Shown here: positions 46,111 through 59,056 of the stretch, in pieces
Numbering within the stretch: position 1 is the first letter of the stretch
Layout: the number at the start of each line of letters is the position of its first letter
DNA from: Holacanthus passer
Taxonomy: Eukaryota; Chordata; Actinopteri; Pomacanthidae
Direction of reading: 5' to 3'
Length of the DNA stretch: 64,000 nucleotides
Assembly (NCBI GenBank): GCA_025331565.1
Contig: JAFREQ010000047.1
Coordinates: forward strand, 310,501 to 374,500
Position numbers and translations under genes: made by a program
Notes under the pieces: generated by a model
Database searches by the model: none
The model's input: the letters and a program-made list of their open reading frames with translations, nothing else
What the model was told of the DNA's origin: nothing

Positions 46111-49100
46111 ACATTAAATTAAACATGCATAGCTACCAGCTATAGTGTTTCTTTTAATACGACTGCTGGCACTACAGTCAGAAATGCCAAATTCTGTACA
46201 AAGTGCCTTTATTAGGGGTTATGAAGCAATTTGCATCCATGAGACACTGTACAAAATATGCAATATAACATGTAATGAATACATTACAACAGCATCAACT
46301 CATGAGGGCCAGAAGACTTGGCTGTCAGTCCCACTCTTGTAAAGGAAGAACCTGCTGCCAAAAGGAAATAGCTGGTTCCCATAAAGAGATTGATGACAGT
46401 CCAATAAAAGGGCCAGTATGTTTGAGTGATTGTCACTTCACACATAGTGGATAAGCCTGTGATCTTTAGGTATGGTTTACCTGTAATTATGAGTAATTAA
46501 TGAGTAATTATTAATAATGAGTTTAGCCAAAAATGCTAAATGAGTATATTATTCTGTCAGTTAAAATGTCTTGCAAAGGAAATGACAATTGATTGTTTTG
46601 TTTGTATCAAGGAATACATTTCTTGTCTCTAGTTGAAAACTGCTACATGAAAAGCTCACACCGGACACAAAGGAAAGTGTAAGAAGGATTTAAAATAATA
46701 ATATTTTATAAAAAAATAAAATCAGATCATGGGCAACAGCCAAACATTTTTGAAACACAACACATTAATGACATTAAAATATAAAGACCATACTGCAATG
46801 TAAGTGACTGTCATAGGGTTCATCTGCCATTTGTTCCCTAGGACATTCCTGCCTACCTGATCTGCCTGAGCTCCGTCCAGACAGGAAGGAGTCTGGTCAG
46901 CTGCTCGACCCCTCTATCACCCATCCTCCAGCCCTCCAACCTGAAACAACATGAGAACAAACGCATCCAACATCACTGACGACGACCTTTCCTTAATGAC
47001 AGACTAAAATTTGTTTATGTGCAGCGTATTTTATATACATGTGAAAAACTCACTCTATCTCCTCCATCCGTGTGAGTCCCTCCATGGCAGCGAGGAGATC
47101 TAATACACTGTTTGCCCCTGATTGTCCCATTGCTGTGGCAATCTTATTTAGCCTGACACACACATTGCATAAAAAAGGGTCAAATGTACTGTTCTACCAA
47201 GCAATCAGACCCTCTGTGAAAATGTTACATTGGTTGGATGGTGGATATTAGGTGACTGCAAAAGAAATAGTGCCAAAAAATGTGTCATCTTATGTGAGGA
47301 AGATTTATATCCATGTAAATATGATATGCATGCATTTACATACTGTATGAACAACACTGACATTTGCCATCTATGTTCTGATCTGACAGCCCACCAGTGA
47401 GTAACGCTTTACAGCTTAGCACTACGAGAACTGTACATTTCTCCGGGGGGCATTTATGATGAGCTTCATGTAGAGCTGGTGACATGCTGGTATGATGAGC
47501 TGCAGCAACGGTGGCTGTAATGTGAGCAGCGAAGCCACAGTTTTGGCAGCGACAGTGTCAGCAAATGCATGATATCATAAATAGATCAGATTATTTGCGT
47601 GCCATTCGATATGTCTATTAGTAAATAGTGTGCGTGAGACTGTAGCAGTAAATGTAAAGACATGACTGAAATAGTTTTGCAGGCTTAGCTCCACATATTA
47701 AATAAATACTTAGGACTTCATAATGAGAAGCTATAAACAGGCCACATTAGAATTAATTAGCCTTCAAATGCAAAGGTCAGATGCTGCATTATGAACACAT
47801 TTTTATAAAATGGTTTTCCTCAAGTGTGAAATCTTCTATGGACTATTGATATACATAAACTTCTTACTTGAGACTGTGTACAGAGTTGATATTCCTCAGT
47901 GACTGTGCCAGACGCACCCTGCTCTCCTCATCCAGCTGCAAAGAGTCCAGACTTGGGGTGCACACAGAAACACACACACACAGACACACTTAGTGTGTCA
48001 GTCTATCTGTATTCAGATGTTTCTGCAAACATGTTCATTCATATGCTTAGGTGTGTGTCTTACCAAAGGCCTTCCAGACTGACACACTCCCCCAGTGCTT
48101 CAATGAACTGGAGTCGTCCAGCGGCTGACCAGACACAATGAGAAAGGCTAGAGAAGACAAGTCAAATGGTAAATATTGTCTGATGTTCACAGACTGTATG
48201 AGATGGTTGAAACACCTCATACAATTCCAAAAACTATTGTGCTGAACGTTAAATGCTCACTTGAGCGATCGTAGACGGGGCAACATCCTGGTCATAATCT
48301 GAGCTGCACTGTCACCAATCATATGACCTGAGAGACTGGGAGAGAGGAAAAGGAAGATTTCAAATATACAACATAACACACAATACTGCTGTGAAATTTA
48401 AACCATGCCATGCAGTGCTACGGGTATTTTCATGTGCATCAAAATACAAAAAGATCCACGAATGGCAGGAATTATCTGAACCATAATTGGAGTTGACAAT
48501 AAGTCTGTACATCCAAAATAAAAACCTCATAGTTCTATTAATGTACATGTTAAAACAGGCAGAACTTGCCTGGCCATGCTTTTGTGGTGAAACATCTCAC
48601 GCTCCCTGAAACTGAATGAAAATGGTCCAGACAAGTCATCAAATGTGTTGCTCACTTTAAGCACTGAACGGATGTAGCCTGCAGCAAGATCTCTGGGAGC
48701 TTCTCAACCACACAAGTCTCTTTGGAACCAATACTGCAAAAGAACAAAGTAGATGTGTGTCATGCTCCAACTTTAAAACAGGCATCTATAAAAACCTCAA
48801 ATGTGGAAAAAAAAAAACCTCTCACCTGAGAGAAGTGAGATTTGGCAGCGAGGGCAGAACAGAACAGAGAAACTCAGCTCCCTCTGGACCCAGGCTGTTG
48901 TGGGAAAAACTATGAATAATGACAACAAACATAATTTGTTATCTTTTTGTTTCTTCCATATTTTTTTTACAAATACATTTCCCTTGCATACTGAATTATA
49001 TATATTTATTCATACACAAAACAGAGTACTAACTCCAGCTCTGTCAATGAAGGACACTTCTGGATGATGCTCATCATAGCTGCAAGCTGGTGTCCCTCAA

Positions 49101-52100
49101 CTGCGCAGTCCACAAGGCTGGAGGAGAGGAGACAGAGGGGGAGGGGATGTATATTTTCTGAAAGGATGGTAACATGACATTATGCCAGTAGAATAGTGGG
49201 ACTGTGATAAAGTTATGCATCACATTTGAAGTTTATAGCACATTTTGACCAGAAATGACCCTATTTTATCTGTGGCCATTGATGGAGTCAGATCTGCAGA
49301 GGCATCACTGACAAACACAAAAACACACTAATGTTTTATATATGTATGTTTATGTGTGTTTCAATCGCAGTGAACATCAAGGTTTTAACTTTGTTAACAT
49401 GTCCATATGGTGTTTTTGATATGCAAGACATATCAAGAATAAAATAAGCAGTAGGCAAGCTGAAGGCTGATGTTATTTATTACTAAATTACTTTATTCCA
49501 CAATTCTACAATTTCATTTAGCAGATGCTTTTAATCTAAAGCAAAGTACATCTGAGAGTAGATACAACACAAGCAAGGATCTAGTCAGGAGAAAACAACC
49601 TGGAAAAGTGCCATCAAACAAAGTTCAGCGACAGTGTTCAGTAAAGAGCTGAGTCTTTAGTCTTTAGAATAGTCTAGAGGAGGGGACCGAGCACTGACCC
49701 TTGAGGAACCCCTGTGGATAGGCTCTATGGTTCGGACACTTCTCCCCTCCAAGACACTCTAAAATATCTCCCTGAGAGGTAGGACACAAACCAGCGGAGG
49801 GCAGATCCTGAGATGCCAAGCTCAGTGAGTGTGGAGAGGAGGATTTGGTGGTTAACTGTGTCAAAGGCAGCTGACAGATCTAACAGCAAAAGAGCTGAAG
49901 ACTATCCAGCAGCTCTAGCAGAACGCAGTGATTCTGTTACAGGTAGGTAGAGTGTAGAGTGACCCTGTTTAAAACCAGACTGATTCGGGTCATACAGGTT
50001 GTTCTTCTTTGCTTTCTGGTGACTTCAGTGAGCCATGGACTTCTCTGATTGTTCAGAGAAGAGGCTAGTGAGGAACAGAGAGTATCTGTAGCCTTGTCAA
50101 CCAGGAGTGAGGAGAATTTGTTATGAGGAGGCAGGGAAGCCAAGACCTCATTAGAGAGTTGGGACGGTGTGAGGGATCGAAGATTGCGGCGAAAGGAGAC
50201 CATTTGCGGAAGAACAGGAGACAGTGAATTGAATAAAATAGATAACAGATGAAGTGGAGTGACACTCAGATTTGTTGTCAAGTCAAGTCAAGCATCTTTC
50301 CTGCTTTGTTTGTGGGAGGGGTGGAGACCTGCAAGAGGTCAAATGATGCCATAAGTGACAGCAAGTCAGTTGCTTGGGCTTTGTCTGTGTGGATGTTCAT
50401 ATCTTCCATGACAACAAGCGGTGTGTCGTAGTCCTGAATGGCAGAGAGTAACATTCAGAGAGAGAAACCAGCAAGTGCTCTGTACCAACAAAGTCTGACA
50501 ACTACCTGACAACAAGTCCTAATCAAACTCAAAACCAAAGTTTCAAAAACACTTACCAACTAACTGCTATCTCCTATTTTCTGGATCTCAGCTTGCTCTT
50601 TTTATATTGTTTTTTTATATTGTTTTTAATATTAAAACATCGACTTGTAGGCAACCCTGTACAAACTGGTCTTCTTCTTCTTCTTTGGAATCTTCTTCCA
50701 GCACAAACATGTATGACTGAATTATTCCTTTATTACTACTTGCCATTGTGTAGCGTACAGTATCAAAACAGTAAACCGGTTTGTGTGTTTGATGACAAAG
50801 TCAAAGGTGAGCAGGTATGCTCGAGCTGCAGGTGAGCAGTGGAGGTGTGGGTGACAGAGGCAGGGACTATTTGCATATTCATAGTGTAGAATTACATCTA
50901 AGCCATTATAAGGAATGGGAGGATTTTTTCCATAGAAAAAAATCTAAATATGTAATTTTGAAGAACAGAGCTGAGTTTTTAGGAGAGCAGTTTTAAATAA
51001 GCAACCTGAAATGTATTACCTGACTGAAGTAAGTTCAGTGGACTTCAGCAAAGACAGGTGTAGCGTGGTGTGGTGAACCCTGCAAAGTAAATGTGAACAG
51101 TACTGTGACACATAAAAACAGACATAAACACACAAAAAACTGTGTTTGTGTATACTCCACTGTGGAGTATACTACAGTTGGTTTAAATATGTGTGTCACT
51201 ACAAAGAGTGTATAGTCATTCAGTGCATTCATTTGCATGTCTCACTTGATAGTATGTATGTTGCTGTTGAGGTCCAGACAGCGACACACCAAACTAACAG
51301 CTTCCTCCGATCTGATCCAATACTCCTCAATACTAACAAGGAAGAAAGAGAGTAATGCATTTCAGTATTTCAACAATTCAGACACCAGTTCCTTCAGCTG
51401 GCTTTGGACAGAAACACAGAGATGTTTAGCCATGACTCAAAAACAACATGGAAGAAACAAGCTCCCACATCTGTTGTGACAGAGAATGGTCTGACTCCTT
51501 CATTTAGGAGCAAATGACACAACCTACATCTGCTGTATTCCTTCACACCTGATACTGAATCCTCTCTCACTGCTGCTTAACAGCTTCACGAAGTCTTCAA
51601 TCCAGTCTGACTGCAGCAAATTGTTCTTGAACCTGTGGAACAACCACAGAGTGATCATTAATTAAGTACAGGGGTCCAGCATGGAAAATAAAATAAAAAC
51701 CCCAGACCAGCTGAGACACATAAGGAGCCAGGTCTTTAATCATTAGATGCCCTTCTGATCGATTTCCATGAGCTAAGAACTCACATTAAATTTGTTAAGA
51801 AAACATCAATAAAGCACAAAAACAATATTATTTCTGTGTCGTGAAGCAAAATAAAAACTATATTCAGTCAGTTGTTAACCTTCGAGGAAACACGCATGAA
51901 CTATAGCTTTGTTTTTGGATTCACTTTTGTGCATTTTTAAAGTTATCCACTTTATCCACTCAAAGCAAAGAATTCTCATTTTAATTTTTCACACAATGTT
52001 CAGCATTTAACAAGTTATCCTTTAACAGAAATTTAATTATGAAAGTCACCAAAACTGGAATACTGCTGGGTGAATAACTGAATAATGATTTCAGATATTT

Positions 52101-53671
52101 GCATTAAAAACATCCACAAAATAATCCATAAAAACGTAATTTTTTTATTTAAAAAATACAACCTACATTTTCCGAAATTATGATGAGAGCTTTGGTTCAA
52201 CATGGTCAGAAGATGGGGGTACTTACTCCAGTTTGGTCAGACTGGGACTGATAGACATGATCTCTGCTAATATGACCAGATGGTCAGGTTCCAAAGCACT
52301 CTCTCTGATACTGGTGGGGAAGATGGGAACGGAGAGAAGAAACAAAGAATAACTAAACACATGAGGATATTGCAAAGGTATATATTGCCTAACTGACCAT
52401 CAAACAGCTGTGGCATCAAATGTGTCACCACGTGATGAAAACTTGTGGTGAAATATTGTGCTTGTTTTGGCTGACACTGAACTTTCACTTCATGTCTGTT
52501 TCCATTTTCAATGCTTGGTACTGTAGGAGTAAAAGATACCTCTGATGTATCTCGTGCTGAAATATAAATGATTGAGGTTTAAACTGTGTAGAAATTTATG
52601 AAACCATCGCTGGAAAGTCAATAAAGTTAATCTAAGTTCAGATCTGGAACACCTCACATACTGTGGTAATGTGGTAATCGTCTGAACGTGTGCATCAGAC
52701 AGAAAGCCTGTGCATAATGACATGCTAATAACTTTTGTAACGTTGGATTGTTCTTGTCCTACCTCAGGGATTTTTCACAGCCTTCATACTGTGTGAACCA
52801 GATGAGACACCTCTCCTCTGCTCCCAAACTACGAGCACACATCAGAGAGTGGAGTCCATGGACAAAGAGACAGACAGGGATGCATACTTCATTAATTCAT
52901 ACTGTTTTTCATGCTTTCAACAATGAATCTAATTATTTTCTTCTCTTGATCCTCTGTTCAATCCTTTCCACAATGCACAAACCTACCTGACTTCTGCACC
53001 AGAGATGTTAGCACAGGTACACAGTGTTTTGGCCACATCTAAGAGGCCCTGCTGGGTCAGGCGATTGTTGCTCAAACTGTGGATGAAGACACATTAAAGA
53101 CCAGAAAAGAGTTATTCTGTACTCAGCCCATTCCTGATCATATGTGTTATATTACTGCCGACCAAACCAAACATGACAAGAGGCTTTTCAAAATGAATGA
53201 TGGCTGCTGGTATTGTTGATGCTGGCTCACTGTCACATTGTCATGGCTTACCAGGACACTTGAATAGAACAGAGCCATTGCTAATGTTATCAGCAACATT
53301 TTCTACAATGTCAAGTCAAAATGTCGGCTGTGAAAAAGGCCTATGGTTCAGATGTGGTTATTTCTGAGTTGTTTTAGTTGGACAATTAACTTTGCAATCA
53401 AAGATGCTGATATATATATATATAACAAATATATAAATAGAAAAACATAAAAAACAACCAAAAATACCGAAGAAGTATAAGGCTAAAAGTTACATAAAAA
53501 TGTACAGTAATATCCTGCATTTTCTGTTTACATATCTGTCAACATTCTAGCTGAGAAGACTGAAAATATGTAGATGAGGATTGAAATTGTAGTATATAAG
53601 CTAAAAACTATAAAAACACTGATACACTTCTCCATGTACTACATTCTATTCCATTAAATAGACAGATAGAC

Positions 53672-53718
<47 letters not shown>

Positions 53719-56700
53719 CTTTATTGTCCCATGCTGGGAAATTCTTGTGTTGAAGCAGCTACAGTTGAACACAACACATATGACATTAAACAATAGTATT
53801 ACAACATAAAATGTAACACCATATAGTGCAAATGACAAGTACAACAGGAAAGGGAACAGCCAGATCTGCAGAGTTGTACAGACTGGTGCAAAGCAGTTGG
53901 CAGAAAAGACTTCTTGTATCTTAAATAGCACACATCGTAAATGCTTCTTTACAGTATGAGTCACGTATTGTCTCATTTAAAAAATGCCTAATCAGTTAAA
54001 CTAATTCTTTTACTTTGTATTATTTTGTAGCAGGACCATCTGATTTTCCCCTCTTTTCTACATCCATCCATCCATTATCTGTACATCTGTACGCCGCTTA
54101 ATCCTCTGCAGGGTCACGGGGGGGCTAGAGCCTATCCCAGCCGACTTAGGGCGAAGGCAGGGGACACCCTGGACAGGTCGCCAGGGCCACACACAGGACA
54201 AACAAACACACACACTCACGTTCACACCTAAGCACAATTTAGAATATTCAATTAACCTCAGCATGTTTTTGGACTGTGGGAGGAAGCCGGAGTACCCGGT
54301 GAAAACCCACGTTGCACAGGGAGAACATGCAAACTCCACACAGAAAGATCCCAACCGGGACGCGAACCAGGGATCTTCTAGCTGTGAGGGGCCAGTGCTA
54401 ACCACTGCGCCACCGTGCTCTCTCTTTTCTACATTCAACATTAAAAAGTATTGTTTACTGCTTGTTCTATACAGCTGCTACAAATGAAGAAAGAACTAAA
54501 AATAGCAAACATCAATATTCCATAACATGCAATCTTACTTGAGGCAGCCGGTGATGCTAAGCTCTTTTAGAGAATCCAAGAAACGCTTCACTCCTTCATC
54601 TTCCAGTCCGTTACTTGACAGGCTGCAGTGGAAAGAAAGGATGACTGGTATGTATGTGTAGAACATGGGTACACGCTGTATGAGTTAGACTAGGTGTGTA
54701 TTGTGTGTGGCACATACTCCAGGTCAGACAGGTGGGGACCCTGCTGCAGGATCTCGAGCAGCCTCTCCAAGTTGTCAGCATTCAAGCTAAAATGAGTTAA
54801 CCTGTGTGCACACATAGAGAAACGCAGTCAGACAGACAGACAGAGAGACAGACAGACAGACAGACAGAGAGACAGACAGGCAGATACTACATTAGGGCAT
54901 TAAGTTAGGAAGTCACAGCCAGTTGGAATGTGTTCACACTTTTTTTTTTTTTTTTTTTTGCTGTAAACATACAAACATACTTCCTTATTTTGTGCAGACT
55001 GAAGAAAACATTTCACACAATTTTCCTGATCATTTCATGGCGAACCACAAACACTGACAGGCAGACTCAGAGAGAAACTAGAAGTAGCTAGATTTGATAT
55101 AGCGTATGTACAAGGAATGCTCGGACAAGTGACAAACAACAAACAAACAAACACCCATCAAGTTTGTTTAGTTATAGTAGACTCAAAAAAAGATGTCAGT
55201 TACTGATCACAGACCTGCAGCTGGCGTGTTCTGCTTTCACAGTGTCAAAAAGGACGAAGGATTCGGTGTGAGGCTGAAGGCTGAAGAAGAGTTCAAAAAC
55301 ACAGAACAACAAATAGAATTGTTGCAGTGACATATTTATTATAATTTCTTCCACTAATTGTAGCTAGTACAGAACAGACGGATGACACGATTCAAAAAAT
55401 CTAAAACATTCACAGATGTGGCCTGTTGTCTGCAACACAGGAGAGTACCTGAGCTCCATTGACATGACTCGCTGGCTGACAGTCAAACAGCTGACCAACA
55501 TCAGTGCTCCTGCCGCGGATGTGATGGTGTGGCTGATACTGAGCAAGGACAGGGAGGACAGAGTAGATTCAAATAAAAGAGTAATCACAAAGCAAGCACA
55601 GTGGTTGCTGATAAAAAAAATATATACAGGGTTCAATATTTTTAAAAGTCATGGTTCAAAATAAACTATAATTCTGTTTAGCAGATGCTTTTATCCAAAG
55701 CGACATACATTCACCCAAGGACACTTCAACACATAGACTGCAGGGGCGAGGGATTGAACCACCAACCCTTCCCTTCCCTTCCCTTCCCTTCCCTTCCCTT
55801 CCCTTTCCTTCCTTCCTTCCTTCCTTCCTTCCAGTTGGTGGACAACCCCTCTACCTCCTGAGCGGCACCTATAGTAACTCTTTGTAAGATTTTGCATGAC
55901 GGCATGTTTTGGTGTGATGAAGTTGCCAGAAGTCTCAGCACAATTAGAAAAAATGCCTTTTCCATTAAAAAATCTCTTGATATTATTTTTTACAACCCCA
56001 ATTCCAAAAACGTTGGGACGTTGTGTAAAACACAAATAACAGAATAGAAAAGAACAGAATATGATTATTTAGCTAATCCTTTTTGACATATATTAAATTG
56101 AAAAACAGTACAAAGACAATATTTTTAATGTTTGACCTCATCAACTTCATTGATTTTTGTAAATATCTGCTGATTCTGAATTTGATGGCAGCAACACGTT
56201 TCTAACAAGTTGGGACAGGAGCAACAAAAGACTGAAAGTTGTGGACTGATCCAAAAACAGCTGTTTGGATCATTCCACAGGTAAACAGGTTCATTGGTAA
56301 CAGGTGATACAGGGTATAAAGGATGTTACTACATGGGCTCAGGAACACAGTAATGAAACAAAATAAACTGGACACAACTAGAGAAATCTTTACTCACACA
56401 CAAAACCATCCACACTAACTGACTCATGCATGTGTGTTTCTTACTTGAGTCTCTGCAGTGACGTTATCTTGGGGAGGACCTTCAGCAGGCTCTCGATAGC
56501 CCTGTCTGTCAGTGAGTTGTGAGACAAACTGACACAAAGAAAAATAACATTAGTCTGCCTGTGCGGTCATAATCATGAAATAATATTGTACTGATATACA
56601 ATAATTAAACTCACTCTAACTCCAAACGGAAGCGACACTGGGCCAATCTTCGACCTAGTGTGGTTACATTAGATGGCAGAAGGCTGCTGTTGTTCATCCT

Positions 56701-59007
56701 ACAGCAAAAAAGAGGATCATTCTGTATTTTAATTTTAAAGTAATGACTTGTGGTATAGTGTATTTTAAAGAAAACTGAAGTTAGACACATGTTAAACTCT
56801 TTATCAGCTTACTGTACCGGAATGTCTTGAGCTGCAGTTTGCCATCGCTAAAAACAAGAGCACGATGAGCTTATTAGGTGACAAATGAAAATGCGGTTGG
56901 TAAAATTCAAATGTGCAGAGGTTTTCACAGATGCAGCTTTTCTACCTTTTGTCAGGGCAGAACTTGAGGGTCAGCTGCTCTCTGCCTCCATGACTGTAAA
57001 ACCAATAGGACACTAACAGAGTTGTAGTCTGCACATTTTCACACCAGTTTAAAGTTAGCATTGTCTCTCCAGTCAATTTAATTCTATGCCAGTTTCCATG
57101 GCATATATGCTTGTACTTTATAAACAGAAAAAAAGAGCTATTAAGTATAACTGGCAGCTCATGTTGGAGAACCAGGTGCTCTGTGTTGCTGCTCTACAGA
57201 AATCATTAAATGTCTAAAATGTAAGACAAAGACTACCTGATGAGAATTTGTGTTAAGCTGTTATGGGAACACAAAGCTCCAGCCAGCATCGCAGCTCCTT
57301 CCATGCTGATGCCATTATTACTGGCACTGAAAAACACACAATGAACAATGAGCCAGGGCATCATTTAGTTCTAAATAAGCCACTTATACTGAATAACGCC
57401 CCAGGGTAAATGTAGACACTGCCAGCACTAACACACTTTGTTTGGAACCTGTTTGGTGAGAAAATAACAGTCTGTCTTTCAATTGAAACACTTGCTACTG
57501 CTTCAGAACAGTAAAGCCACGGCAAAAACTTCTGCTGGCAGGGTCACTCATTCTTATTAAATTTCTTTGTTTCTGAATTGTTTTGAATGTATCATTAGTC
57601 CTGAGTCTTACTTGATCTCCTGAATGCTGCACAGACGAGGAAGGACATCCAACAGTTTGTTCAGACCTTTGTTGCCTAAACAGTTACTGGACAGACTGAC
57701 AGACAAGAGTACAACACGGACTCAAGTTAACTGGGGACGCAGAAAATAGAAATAAAATAGCATAAAAATAATGCATTATAATTCAGGGCCACATTTGATC
57801 ATCACACAGACACGTGGTAGATATTAATGATGATGCACTTAACTTGAGTCATTACCAATAAGAGTAACTATAAACTAGAGATGAATAAGTTTGTTTTTCC
57901 AGAGTTGTGGATTTCAACCACTGGACTGAAAAATATACTGAATGTCAACAGTGATCCTGCTTAAATCTCTGGTAGAGATCGAGAGATTTCTGAGTTACTG
58001 CTACAAGTTGGTAAATGTTGGTTTGCAATGATGTTTTTGTGTTTCTTACTCCAGCAAAGTGAGGTCAGAGGAGGTTCCCAGGCTCCTCCACACTCTCTCC
58101 AGATCAGCAGGCCGCAGACCACAGCAACTGAGACTGACAGAGGCAACAGCTTCATCATCATCATCATCATCATCAACAGTAATATAAAGGTATAAAATAA
58201 AGTTCCTGTTCATTCATGTCATGAAACAAAATGTTTCTTGTTACTTCACTTGGATGTTTGTAATTAATACATACCAGAGCTGTGTAGATTTTTCACCTTC
58301 AGGCTTTTCTCTCCCTCTAGAGAACACTATAGACACCTGGACAGGACTGTGTAGTCTGACACATCAAGAAAAATACAGAGCACTGATGTCACCACCATTT
58401 TATAATTAAATTGAGTAATCTATGTAATCTAAACATTTTTGGAGTATCTGTGAGTGCTCCCAGTGCTTCATAAGCAGAATGCAGTAAAATAATGACAAAT
58501 TGAGGCTAACTAATACAATTTAAATATGTTGCTGGTTGTTCTACAAAGTGACAAATGTTGCTGAACAATGAGAAGATGGTCCTGCCTGATGTGAGTGACA
58601 ATAATCATGCATTTGTTAATACTGTATGTTTAAAGCACATTGCAGCACATGCACATGGCAGGTGTGTTTGTACCTGACATGAAGCTCCATCACAGCAGGA
58701 CAGTCAGACAGCAGAGCGGTCAGAGTCACCAAACCATCCACTGAAAAGCAGCTGTCATTCGCACTGAAAAGAGACATGTGAGTGTCAACAATCTGCTGCT
58801 TTTCTTATATAGCAAACGTGGTGTAGTAAAATCAGCCATATGCAGAATACATGCAGTCTTATGTCACTCTTAAGTCATGTGCTTTGTGATGGGTAGTTTG
58901 GTACAAATCCAGTCTCACATGATCTTTTCGGTGACATTGAACTTTGGCAGAAACTGAGTCAGCGTCCTCAGAATTTCCACATCCCACTGGCCTCCAGATA
59001 GACTAGG

Positions 59008-59056
<49 letters not shown>

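Noticed and set aside
57961..58176. Minus-strand frame starting with poly-Met
   Set aside because: The Met run is the ATC repeat at 58151-58174; the true coding part is exon 13 in a different frame.
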